A DNA stretch of 64,000 nt from assembly GCF_040544555.1 (NCBI RefSeq), contig NZ_JBEPKD010000010.1, positions 73,297-137,296 on the forward strand, given 5' to 3'. How positions within the stretch are numbered: the stretch's first letter is position 1; each line of letters starts with the position of its first letter. Source of the stretch: Halalkalibacter oceani (GTDB taxonomy: Bacteria > Bacillota > Bacilli > Bacillales > Bacillaceae_D). The translations under genes were made by a program, and so were the position numbers. The notes beneath the pieces were generated by a model that searched no databases, was not told the origin of the DNA, and worked only from the letters and a program-made list of their open reading frames with translations. Positions 50,739-58,596 of the stretch are shown here, one piece after another.

Positions 50739-51215
50739 ATGCGAAAGAGACGAGCGATGATGATGATCACGTTAACGGTTATTTTATTTGCGGGAGTTGG
50801 AACTGGCACGGTCGGATGGGCATCAAGTGATCTTCCATTTGGTAACGGTTCCGAAGACACCGTGCCCATGGATCATATGGACCCTACTCCGTTTGTTCCG
50901 GTGGCTGAGATAGATATGGAGGGAAAGAACGATACTGAGGAGCATCAAAAATCCCTTAAAGGTGTACCCATCAGTCATTCAGAAGCACCGGTTGAAGCTG
51001 CAGCAGGCGTAAATGCTCATGAAGACACCGTGCCCATGGATCATATGGACCCTACTCCGTTTGTTCCGGTAGCCGAAATAGATATGGAAGGAGAGAACGC
51101 TATTGAGGAGCATCAAAAATCCCTTAAAGGTGTAACCTTGAGTCATTCAGAAGCACCGGTTGATGTAGCGAGTGATGAACCTATAGAAGTGGTAAAAGAA
51201 GTTGAAGTAAAATAG
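50739..51215 (+). CDS. Secreted protein with a duplicated 48-residue unit
   Basis: A 158-residue protein with a signal peptide (about 1-30, MMMITLTVILFAGVGTGTVG) and a mature acidic part containing two copies of a unit that includes MDHMDPTPFVPVAEIDMEG and EEHQKSLKGV, 56 residues apart. ATG 50739 is eight bases after GGAGG at 50726-50730; the ATG at 50724 overlaps that site. I recognise no family. No transmembrane helix or sortase signal follows, so it is probably released or loosely bound. Confidence 0.7.
   Translation: MRKRRAMMMITLTVILFAGVGTGTVGWASSDLPFGNGSEDTVPMDHMDPTPFVPVAEIDMEGKNDTEEHQKSLKGVPISHSEAPVEAAAGVNAHEDTVPMDHMDPTPFVPVAEIDMEGENAIEEHQKSLKGVTLSHSEAPVDVASDEPIEVVKEVEVK
50853..51163 (+). 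repeat. In-frame tandem duplication, period 168 bases
   Basis: The stretch 50853-50995 recurs at 51021-51163 with few changes, so each copy is about 143 bases and the period is 168, a multiple of three. The copies start with GAAGACACCGTGCCCATGG. Confidence 0.92.
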
Positions 51216-51309
51216 AGTACAGTTGTAGGTAATGGACAATAGTTATAGATTATACTCTGCTAGTTTATCAGAAGCCGGAGCATAGATCCGGGGCTCCCCT
51301 TGTATAAAA

Positions 51310-51350
51310 TGAAAAGACCGCTTCTCCTGATGAGATGGCGGTCTTTTCAT
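51310..51350. terminator. Bidirectional terminator
   Basis: TGAAAAGACCGC pairs with GCGGTCTTTTCA, with A- and T-rich flanks usable on both strands. It separates the secreted-protein gene from the copper-type operon on the - strand. Confidence 0.88.
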
Positions 51351-51587
51351 TGACAGATAAGCATTTATAAAATTCCAGCCACCCATGTAGCCATTTCAAG
51401 GGAGTTGGTAAGCCTATTCAAAGAAGAGCAATGGGCTCTGCCCGCTGCGCGGTCAACAAGAAGAAACCTGCTTGTTGTTGACCTTAAAACATGGCAGCGG
51501 CTCTGTTCTGCGCCTGACTTTGCGCACTGCTTCGAGCTTGAGACAAATGGAAAAGCAACCTTTTTATCTCAAGCTCTTCTCTATGTG
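51351..51587. repeat. Non-coding stretch with two hairpins and a dispersed repeat
   Basis: GGTCAACAA (51451) pairs with TTGTTGACC (51475). GAGCTTGAGA (51534) pairs with TCTCAAGCTC (51567), probably ending the - strand operon. The 14-mer GAGCTTGAGACAAA at 51534 also occurs at 35731, in both cases just after a TGCNCANTGCTT-like context or beside a terminator. No supported gene is present. Confidence 0.6.
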
Positions 51588-52175
51588 TTATTTTCTCCGT
51601 CTGACTAACCAGCCGGCTAATGCGCCAAATAGGATGATGACGACGGCGGTCGTCAATAGGGGCACAATCGTTTCGGCTGCTGGCGGATCTTCTTCCTCGT
51701 CTGCTGTTGCCAGCTCAGGTTCCGCCGTTTCTTCTTCAATGGTCTCTTCTTGTTCCGTTTCCGGCTCTTCGGTTACTGGAGCATCCTGCTCCTCTGTAGC
51801 CGCTTCATTTTCTGGTGCTGGTGCATCGACAGAAAATGAAAACTCACCTTCTGTAGTATGAGTATCTGCGCCGATAATCGTCCAGGTGACCCGGTATTGG
51901 CCATTTGCCAGTGGCTCAGCGAGAGAAGCTGTTAGAACAGGGCTGTCAATGCTGATGTCCTCAACCGGCACTTCTTCTTCATTTTCGTTAAATAGCTGGA
52001 TGGTGCTTAATGGCTCGATTCCGGCATCGAATTGAAGTTCAAGTGTATCGAGTGGTTCTTCAACCGTTTCTCCGTCGGCCGGAGTTGATGATTCCAGGTG
52101 GGAATGAGCGCCGGCGGCGGCTGGAAAGAGCAAGAGACAATAGATACAAGCTAGCAGCAAAAAGTAATTCTTCAT
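51588..52175 (-). CDS. CopC-domain protein with membrane anchor
   Basis: A 195-residue protein. The signal peptide ends at AGA, leaving an N-terminal HSHLESSTPADGE, the copper-site start of CopC domains. The domain runs to about 125 with YRVTWTIIGADTHTTEGEFS containing further His ligands, followed by a long Glu/Pro/Thr linker and a C-terminal helix (IVPLLTTAVVIILFGALAGW) ending in RRRK. The CopD membrane domain found in YcnJ is absent. ATG 52175 follows AAAGGGG. It is the last gene of a five-gene operon and probably binds copper outside the membrane. Confidence 0.88.
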   Translation of the reverse strand: MKNYFLLLACIYCLLLFPAAAGAHSHLESSTPADGETVEEPLDTLELQFDAGIEPLSTIQLFNENEEEVPVEDISIDSPVLTASLAEPLANGQYRVTWTIIGADTHTTEGEFSFSVDAPAPENEAATEEQDAPVTEEPETEQEETIEEETAEPELATADEEEDPPAAETIVPLLTTAVVIILFGALAGWLVRRRK

Positions 52176-52192
52176 CAATTTTCCCCTTTCAT

Positions 52193-52660
52193 CTATTCAT
52201 GATGGTCATGAGCGTGATGATCTTCTTCATTGTCGGTCTGCTCATGAGCGGATTCCTGTTCGGATACATCGCCAACGGCAATGTCCTGTACCGGCATGAC
52301 GTGCAAGTCGCGGGCGGAAACATGCGTCTGAACGGAATAGAGCCCGTCCTCGGCAAAGGCATGGGTCAATTGATAGACTCCGTCACCGGCGTGCTCCGCT
52401 TCAAGCATCTCGCCATTGTCGCGATCATCGGCCTTCCAGATTTCAAATTGAACATCCGAGGCATCGTCAACCAATTCACCACCCTGGGTGACGCGGACCG
52501 CCAATTCAAGCTCTTCATTTGGTTCGGCTGTGTCGGGCGCGATAATTTCTGCTTCTAATGGAGCGGCGACGCCGCCTCCCAGCTCGTCTTCCGGCTCTGC
52601 CTGGCAGGCTGCCGTAAGCAAAATCGTTAGCATAAGTAAGCTTTTTACTACTAATTTCAT
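52193..52660 (-). CDS. YtkA/FixH-like lipoprotein with His-rich tail
   Basis: A 155-residue lipoprotein (lipobox LTAAC). The beta-sandwich YtkA-like domain (EAEIIAPDTAEPNEELELAV; DGVYQLTHAFAEDGLYSVQ) is followed by an acidic, His-rich tail DHHAHDHHE that could bind Cu or Zn. It lies 17 bases before the CopC-like gene. FixH/YtkA-type proteins go with copper delivery or cbb3/caa3 oxidase maturation in other bacteria, which supports a copper role for the operon. Confidence 0.82.
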   Translation of the reverse strand: MKLVVKSLLMLTILLTAACQAEPEDELGGGVAAPLEAEIIAPDTAEPNEELELAVRVTQGGELVDDASDVQFEIWKADDRDNGEMLEAEHAGDGVYQLTHAFAEDGLYSVQTHVSARDLHVMPVQDIAVGDVSEQESAHEQTDNEEDHHAHDHHE

Positions 52661-52751
52661 TAGATAATCACCTTTCTTGAATATGCATCTATCTGAATTT
52701 TAGCGTGAAATTGTGAAGCCGGAGTGAAATTTCATCATTGCGCGAAAATGT

Positions 52752-54140
52752 TCACATTTCCAGCGGCAGGACGAGGCGGACGATCGTACCGGCGCCCTCT
52801 CCTGAAACGAACTCAAGCTCTCCCCGATGCTTCTTCACAATTTGGGCGACGATGGCCAAGCCTAAACCGGTACCGCCATCTTTCCGGGTGCGGGCTTTGT
52901 TGACCCGGTAAAAGCGCTCTGTCACATGCGGCACATCCTGTTTAGGAATCCCGGGCCCGTTGTCGGAAATGGTCAGCTCCGCCGAGGCACCTCGAACCGC
53001 GAGAGTGACGTCAATTGTTTCATGCGGTGGAGAATAGCGTAGCGCGTTATCGAGCAGGTTGCGCACGACCTGTTCAAGCCGGTCGCTGTCGCCGGAAATG
53101 ATGCAGTCTTCATCGAGCTGTCGCTTAATCGTGACACTTCTTTGTTCACTGATCACTTCAAATGCTTCAACGACGTCATTGATCAGCTGGGCAAAGGCGA
53201 TCGGTTCGAGCTTCATCGGATACGATTCCCCTTCCAGCTGAGCGAGGTCAAGCAAATCATTGACAAGACGCTCCAGCCGATTCGCTTCATTTTGAATAAT
53301 CGTCAGTCCCTTTTTCGGCTCAATCACCGATTCCTCCACCGCTTCTGCGTAGCCTTTCATATAGCTTAACGGAGTGCGCAGCTCATGTGAAACATTGGCA
53401 AGAAATTCACGCCGCTTCATTTCGACTTCTTCCAGAGAAGTTGAAAGCGTGTTAAAAGACTGAGCAAGCTGGCCAAGCTCGTCCTTACGCGCCTCGATCG
53501 CAATTCGCTGGGAAAAATCGCCGCCAGCCATCCGTCCGGCAATCTGCTTCATTTCAAGCAGTGGGGCAACGAAGGCATTGGTGATTCTTCGCCCAAGGAA
53601 CAAAATAAGCAGGAAGAATACAAGCATGCCGATTACCAGCGTATCGCGAATCGCCAAAAATGGTTCATGCACCTCTGAAAGAGGATTCGTTAAAAAGATC
53701 GATCCCGCCAGATGACCGTCGTGGAAGAGCGGAATGGCCACCCCGAGTATATCCTGCTGAAAACGGGGATGAGGCCGAATCATGACAACCGTTTCACCAT
53801 TGAGCAGCTGCTGCCGCTCTTCAAATGTAATCAGTGTTTCATTGGAGTATGGATCAAAGGGCGAGCCGCCGCCAAGCAGCATCGGGTCAGCGGTAAACAG
53901 AATGTCAGCGGCTGTGCTTTCAGTTACCCAGTCGATCCGTTCGGCAAATGCTTCGCTGTTGCCAGATGTCTGATACGTTTCAGCAAGCTCTTCTCCCTGT
54001 CTGACGAAAAGCTCAATCTGCTTATCGAGATAAAGCCGTTCATACAAATAGAAGGTTAACATGACGCCCGCCCCGAGGAAAAAGAGCGCGACCGCGAAAA
54101 CCGTTGCCCATACCTTCGTTTTAATGGAAAGTCGTGTCAT
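52752..54140 (-). CDS. Membrane sensor histidine kinase
   Basis: A 462-residue kinase with two membrane helices (about 11-33 and 165-183) around an outer sensing domain, HAMP (about 184-236), H-box NVSHELRTPLSYMKGY with phospho-acceptor His252, N-box RNLLDNALRYSP, DNGPGIP and GGTGLGLAI. GTG/ATG overlap with the regulator gene (4 bases) indicates coupling. The signal is unknown; copper or redox state of the envelope is suggested by its neighbours. Confidence 0.95.
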   Translation of the reverse strand: MTRLSIKTKVWATVFAVALFFLGAGVMLTFYLYERLYLDKQIELFVRQGEELAETYQTSGNSEAFAERIDWVTESTAADILFTADPMLLGGGSPFDPYSNETLITFEERQQLLNGETVVMIRPHPRFQQDILGVAIPLFHDGHLAGSIFLTNPLSEVHEPFLAIRDTLVIGMLVFFLLILFLGRRITNAFVAPLLEMKQIAGRMAGGDFSQRIAIEARKDELGQLAQSFNTLSTSLEEVEMKRREFLANVSHELRTPLSYMKGYAEAVEESVIEPKKGLTIIQNEANRLERLVNDLLDLAQLEGESYPMKLEPIAFAQLINDVVEAFEVISEQRSVTIKRQLDEDCIISGDSDRLEQVVRNLLDNALRYSPPHETIDVTLAVRGASAELTISDNGPGIPKQDVPHVTERFYRVNKARTRKDGGTGLGLAIVAQIVKKHRGELEFVSGEGAGTIVRLVLPLEM

Positions 54141-54820
54141 GATTGCCCCTCGAATTTGTAGCCGATGCCCCAGACCGTTTTAATCATCGCACCAGCCGAC
54201 TTTAGTTTCAGCCGTAATGTTTTAATATGAGTGTCGACTGTCCGGAGCGTGCCGTACTCCGAGTCGATGCCCCAAATCCTGTCATAGAGCTGCTCTCTGG
54301 TGAAAACCTGACCTTCGTGCTCAATTAGAAAGACGAGCAGGTCATACTCGCGCCTTGTAATGGGAACCGCCGTGCCGGCCAGTGTCAGCTCACGGGCATG
54401 CTTATCAATGAGCAGGGGACCACGACGTAAAACCTCATGCGGCTGCGAGAAAGCGCGGCTGCGGCGCAATGCCGCTTCAATACGCGCCATCAGCTCGCGC
54501 GGGCTGAAAGGCTTGACGACGTAATCATCCGCACCGATTTTCAGCCCTTTGATTTTATCCTCTTCACTGCTTCTGGCGGTCAGCATGACGATTGGTACGG
54601 ATGAAAAGGCGCGGATTTTCTCGCACGTCGTAAAGCCGTCCATTCCGGGCATCATTACATCGAGCACAATTAGATCAATGTCATGCCGGGCGAGCAGGCT
54701 GAGTGCTTCGACACCGCTTGAGGCACAGGTCACCTCATATTCAGTTTTTAAATAAGAAGCGACAAGCTCCAGCAAGGCTTCCTCATCATCGACTAAGAGA
54801 ATATGGGGCAGCGTCTTCAT
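54137..54820 (-). CDS. OmpR/PhoB-family response regulator
   Basis: A 227-residue regulator: receiver domain with the acidic pair VDDEE, phosphorylated Asp54 in LIVLDVMMPGMDG, Lys in VKPFSPREL, then a winged-helix DNA-binding domain (ITRREYDLLVFLIEHEGQVF, ending RTVWGIGYKFEG). It overlaps both neighbours by four bases. Partner of the kinase encoded next; likely controls this operon. Confidence 0.95.
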   Translation of the reverse strand: MKTLPHILLVDDEEALLELVASYLKTEYEVTCASSGVEALSLLARHDIDLIVLDVMMPGMDGFTTCEKIRAFSSVPIVMLTARSSEEDKIKGLKIGADDYVVKPFSPRELMARIEAALRRSRAFSQPHEVLRRGPLLIDKHARELTLAGTAVPITRREYDLLVFLIEHEGQVFTREQLYDRIWGIDSEYGTLRTVDTHIKTLRLKLKSAGAMIKTVWGIGYKFEGQS

Positions 54821-55788
54821 TCTGATTCCTCCAGCACAATAGTATAAGGACCCGGCGCCACAGGTTCTTCGTGAATAAGCGAGAACGTGGCAAGGTCAAT
54901 GACGGATACTGTATCACTGTCAAGGCTTGTCACGACGATGGTCGAACGATTGCCCGCCATCCCGTTTGGATTATGACCAACCTCCAGACGGTCAACGACT
55001 TCATTTTCTGTCGTATCGATTTTATAAAGGGAATGATCCCCGTGACATAGCACATACAAATAAGAAGTATCCGGCTGCTTGAAAAATGCGACAGGCATCA
55101 GGCCGACCGTGATTTCCTGTAATGGCTGCCCCGTTTCCTTATCATAGGCGATTATCCGATTATTTAATTCCCCGAATGGCCCATGCCCGCCAATCCATAG
55201 CTGACGGCCGTCTTCAAGCAGTCCAACCGGGCGCTCCATGACGGAGAATGTCCTTAAAACCTCGGCAGTGGCGCTGTCGATGACCGTAACGGTATGGCTG
55301 CGTTCATTTAAGACGTACAATGTACCGTCGGAGGCAAGATGGAGGTCGGTCGGGGCTTCGCCGACGTCGATGCTGCCGAGCTGCTCGTTTTTGTGGTAAT
55401 CAATGATGTGAACCTGATCGTTGATGATATCGGAAACATAGAGCTGCTCGTCTTCGGCAGAGAAGGCCAGCGCCGTTAATCCTTCATTCAATTCAAGCAA
55501 GGGGCGGCTTTTTCCTTCAGCGAGATCAAACAGAAATAAAGAGGTTTCCTCCTGACTTGTGGCGATGAGCTGCCGGTCGCCGGTCCGGATCATATCGGTT
55601 AGCACCGCGCGACTGTTCGCCGTGACTGCGACCTGCCAGTTTTCATCGAGAAAAGTGAGCGTCGGCTCTTTGGCGTGCGAAAGGATCGTCAGCGGCTTGT
55701 CTGAAGGCGGTTCAGTAAAATGCTGCTCACTGCATCCGCCAACGGTTAGGAGGCAGGCAGCGAGCAGAGCAGAAAGAATATGCTTCAT
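54817..55788 (-). CDS. YVTN-type beta-propeller lipoprotein
   Basis: A 323-residue lipoprotein with lipobox TVGGC and seven-bladed-propeller repeats (LYVSDIINDQVHIIDYHKNE; GTLYVLNERSHTVTVIDSAT; STIVVTSLDSDTVSVIDLAT). ATG 55788 has GGTGGAG four bases upstream, better than the ATG at 55809. It is the first gene of the operon, and its stop overlaps the response-regulator start. YVTN proteins serve as binding platforms, some for metals or haem; here it may present a ligand to the sensor kinase, which is inference. Confidence 0.87.
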   Translation of the reverse strand: MKHILSALLAACLLTVGGCSEQHFTEPPSDKPLTILSHAKEPTLTFLDENWQVAVTANSRAVLTDMIRTGDRQLIATSQEETSLFLFDLAEGKSRPLLELNEGLTALAFSAEDEQLYVSDIINDQVHIIDYHKNEQLGSIDVGEAPTDLHLASDGTLYVLNERSHTVTVIDSATAEVLRTFSVMERPVGLLEDGRQLWIGGHGPFGELNNRIIAYDKETGQPLQEITVGLMPVAFFKQPDTSYLYVLCHGDHSLYKIDTTENEVVDRLEVGHNPNGMAGNRSTIVVTSLDSDTVSVIDLATFSLIHEEPVAPGPYTIVLEESE

Positions 55789-55846
55789 CAGTCTCCACCA
55801 TTTCTTCATTTATTAAAATTTCCGGGGCTGATTCGAGGAAGGACAC

Positions 55847-55955
55847 CGGCTCCGCACGTTACGCGGCCGTCTGAAAGAACCCCGCTTTCAGACGGCCTTA
55901 CATGATTGTAACGGCTCCGCACGCCGCTTCTAGGAAAAGCCGCTACGCGGTTTTC
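55847..55955. repeat. Clustered hairpins and direct repeat in a divergent gap
   Basis: CGGCTCCGCACG occurs at 55847-55858 and 55912-55923. Between them GGCCGTCTGAAAG (55865) pairs with CTTTCAGACGGCC (55885), and GAAAAGCCGC/GCGGTTTTC follows at 55934-55955. The second hairpin could terminate transcription. The gap 55789-56059 holds no gene. Confidence 0.6.
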
Positions 55956-56059
55956 TTATGGTACTATCATAGCATGGAATTGTGAAAAAACATTGAAGTC
56001 AGGTTACAGTAGAAGGAGAAGGCATGTTCAACGCGAATTCGTAGGAGGAGGGATTTAGG

Positions 56060-57151
56060 ATGAGAAACATGATCGATACACCAGCATTAGTTGTTGACTT
56101 AGATAAAATGGAGGCGCAATTAAAGCGGATGGCGAATATCGCGGCGAGAAAGAAGCTGAAGCTTCGTCCGCATACGAAGACCCATAAAAGTCCGGCGATC
56201 GCTTTGCAGCAGCTTGCGCTCGGGGCAACAGGGATTACAGTTGCCAAGCTGGGCGAGGCCGAGGTAATGCGGCGGCACGGCATTGATGATATTTTAATTG
56301 CGTATCCGCTGATTGGAAAGAAGAAGCTTGAACGCCTGCGGGAGCTTGCGAAGGACACAAAGGTCACTGTCGCGCTTGATAGTGTGGAGGTGGCGCGCGG
56401 AATTGCTGCTGTTGGCGAGCAGCTTGGAAGGAAGATCCCTGTTTATCTTGAAGTAGATACGGGATTGGGGCGTTGTGGACTTCAGCCGTCCGAGGAGATT
56501 GTCAGACTGGCGGAGCAGGTTATGAAGCTGTCCTTTTTGGAGATTACCGGAGTAATGACGCATTCCGGTACTGCCTATAAAGTTAGAACGAAGGAAGAGC
56601 TGCAGGAAGTCAGCCGGCTAGAGGCGGAAGGTCTGCTGTCCGCTCAGCAGATGGTAGATGACAAGCTCGGCTACAAGATTCCGGAAGTCAGCGCCGGTTC
56701 TTCCCCGACTGCGTATGATGAGCAGAACTTTCCGGGTTTGACGGAAATGAGGCCGGGGACCTATGTGTTCAATGATGCGACATTGGCTTCGCTCGGCGTC
56801 GTTGACGAACAGGATTGCGCGCTTTCTGTTTATACGACAATTGTCAGCGCACCGGCTGCTGATCGCGTCATTATTGATGCCGGCTCAAAAACGTTAACCT
56901 CGGATCAGGGTGCTTTTACGAAAGGATTTGGCCGAATAAAAGGCGAGGATCATGTCTGGGTAAGCTGGCTGTCAGAGGAGCATGGCGTGATTGAACTGGA
57001 GGAGGGGCATTCCTGGCGAATCGGTGATCAAATCGAGGTGATCCCGAATCATGTTTGTCCGACGGTGAACCTTGCTGATGAAGTCATCGGCATCAGAAAT
57101 GGGAGAATAGAAAAGGTGTTTTCGATTGAAGCGCGGGGAAAGAATAAATAA
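56060..57151 (+). CDS. D-threonine aldolase/D-serine dehydratase-type PLP enzyme
   Basis: Fold-type III PLP enzyme of 363 residues. The N-terminal alanine-racemase-like barrel has the PLP Lys in RPHTKTHKSP, EVDTGLGRCGL and VSAGSSPTAYDE. The C-terminal domain ends with PNHVCPTVNL, whose His and Cys bind the catalytic metal in D-threonine aldolases and DSD1-type dehydratases. TAGGAGGAGGG precedes the start. It would cleave D-threonine to glycine and acetaldehyde or deaminate D-serine. The choice between them cannot be made by eye. Confidence 0.9.
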   Translation: MRNMIDTPALVVDLDKMEAQLKRMANIAARKKLKLRPHTKTHKSPAIALQQLALGATGITVAKLGEAEVMRRHGIDDILIAYPLIGKKKLERLRELAKDTKVTVALDSVEVARGIAAVGEQLGRKIPVYLEVDTGLGRCGLQPSEEIVRLAEQVMKLSFLEITGVMTHSGTAYKVRTKEELQEVSRLEAEGLLSAQQMVDDKLGYKIPEVSAGSSPTAYDEQNFPGLTEMRPGTYVFNDATLASLGVVDEQDCALSVYTTIVSAPAADRVIIDAGSKTLTSDQGAFTKGFGRIKGEDHVWVSWLSEEHGVIELEEGHSWRIGDQIEVIPNHVCPTVNLADEVIGIRNGRIEKVFSIEARGKNK

Positions 57152-57152
57152 G

Positions 57153-57210
57153 CGAATGATGGGGTGGCGGATTGGTCAGCGTTTGACCGGCTTCGACACC
57201 CCATCATTCG
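57153..57210. repeat. Long nested inverted repeat after the aldolase gene
   Basis: CGAATGATGGGGTG (57153) pairs perfectly with CACCCCATCATTCG (57197), and GGTCA/TGACC form a smaller stem inside. No T-run follows, so it may be a terminator variant or a processing site. Confidence 0.65.
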
Positions 57211-57245
57211 TCGTGCCTATGTCTGACTGCTACCAAGGTGGATGA

Positions 57246-57341
57246 TTAGCAGCAGTATGAAGCACCGATAATAATTAAGAGGATAAACAGAACGACAAGT
57301 AATGCGAAACCGTTGCTATAACCACCAGTATGTCCGCTCAT
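57246..57341 (-). CDS. YjcZ/SscA-type small sporulation peptide
   Basis: A 31-residue peptide read from ATG 57341: MSGHTGGYSNG followed by FALLVVLFILLIIIGASYCC. The Gly/Tyr head plus the GFALLVVLFILLIIIGAS core matches the YjcZ family, small hydrophobic proteins found in spores. AAAGGCGGTG precedes the start. It is too short for usual ORF detection. Confidence 0.9.
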   Translation of the reverse strand: MSGHTGGYSNGFALLVVLFILLIIIGASYCC

Positions 57342-57453
57342 ATTGGCACCGCCTTTCAGGTGAGGATACTATAGATTATGCGCCCTCCGAAAAAAGGAAC
57401 TGGGCGAGTGCGGAATTTCGGGCTCTTTTCAAAACTGTGTATAAAGTCAGACT

Positions 57454-57502
57454 TGCCTGAGCCACCTCTGTAACAAAAATTGGCATCCGCTCAGGCGTTT
57501 TT
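57454..57502 (+). terminator. Terminator-like hairpin before moxR
   Basis: GCCTGAGC (57455) pairs with GCTCAGGC (57489), followed by GTTTTT. No + strand gene ends right before it, so it may close a long read-through or an unseen small RNA. Confidence 0.6.
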
Positions 57503-57636
57503 CCTAAAGGGAAAAAGGGAATAAGGCAAGCAAGCAGAACAATGCGCGTAAAATTGGTAAAATAAATGTAACGTATTTTTAAAGGCTTAAATGGTATGAT
57601 GGGACTACAGCGTTATGATAGATTGGAGGCAGTCGA

Positions 57637-58596
57637 ATGGAAGCAGCGGTTGAACAAGTCGAGAAAGTGATTGCGAACATTGAGCAAGTTGTAGTAGGTA
57701 AAAGAAAGGAAATCGAGCTGAGTTTGGTTGCGCTTTTTGCGGGAGGGCATGTCTTGCTTGAGGATGTCCCGGGTGTCGGAAAAACGATGATGGTGAAAGC
57801 AATCGCGCGCTCATTGGGAGCCGATTTTAAGCGGATTCAGTTTACGCCTGACCTTCTACCGTCCGATGTGACAGGCGTCTCTATATATAATCAGCATACT
57901 CGTCAATTTGAATTCCGGCCAGGGCCGATCATGGCCAATATTGTGCTGGCTGATGAAATAAATCGTACGTCGCCTAAAACCCAATCCGCCCTGCTGGAAT
58001 CGCTTGAGGAGAGCAGTGTGACGGTTGACGGGGAAACATTGCAGCTGAACCGTCCTTTTTTCGTGATGGCGACGCAGAACCCGGTCGAGTACGCCGGTAC
58101 CTTTCCATTGCCTGAAGCCCAGCTTGATCGATTTTTGTTGAAGCTGCAGCTCGGTTATCCGAGTGAACAGGAAGAGCTTGAGGTGTTGAACCGCCTTCAG
58201 CATCAGCACCCGATCGAAGGGATTGAAGCGGTGATGACGACGGAGGAGGTTGTGGCGATTCAGAATGAAGTCACGAAGACAATCGTCAGCGAGCCGGTCA
58301 AAGCGTACATGATCGACCTTGTGCATGCGACGAGGAATCACCAGGCAGTTGAGCTCGGCGTCAGCCCGCGGGGGACGATCGCTTTAATGAGAGCTTCTCA
58401 GGCTTACGCATTTTTAATGGGAAGAGACTATGTCACCCCGGATGATGTCAAGCATATTACGCCATTTGTGCTGGCACACCGGATGATGATGACAGCAGAA
58501 AGCAAAATGTCCAATACGACAGCCGCTCAAACTGTGGAAAATATTCTTGATCAGGTTTCCGTACCTGTTCCGCAAAGAAGGATGGCCCGCTCGTGA
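57637..58596 (+). CDS. MoxR-family AAA+ ATPase (YeaC-like)
   Basis: A 319-residue chaperone-like ATPase. Walker A is EDVPGVGKT, Walker B LADEINRTSPKTQSALLE, with the sensor 1 MATQNPVEYAGTFPLPEAQL and arginine segment. It overlaps the DUF58 gene by four bases (GTGA). MoxR-DUF58-transglutaminase sets are thought to help fold or activate partner proteins at the membrane; in B. subtilis the same order (yeaC, yeaD, yebA) lies before guaA. Confidence 0.94.
   Translation: MEAAVEQVEKVIANIEQVVVGKRKEIELSLVALFAGGHVLLEDVPGVGKTMMVKAIARSLGADFKRIQFTPDLLPSDVTGVSIYNQHTRQFEFRPGPIMANIVLADEINRTSPKTQSALLESLEESSVTVDGETLQLNRPFFVMATQNPVEYAGTFPLPEAQLDRFLLKLQLGYPSEQEELEVLNRLQHQHPIEGIEAVMTTEEVVAIQNEVTKTIVSEPVKAYMIDLVHATRNHQAVELGVSPRGTIALMRASQAYAFLMGRDYVTPDDVKHITPFVLAHRMMMTAESKMSNTTAAQTVENILDQVSVPVPQRRMARS

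Noticed and set aside
51405..51861. + strand frames overlapping the CopC-like gene and the gap before it
   Set aside because: They read across hairpins and antisense to a clear CopC domain; Ser-rich composition is the complement of the Glu/Thr-rich linker.
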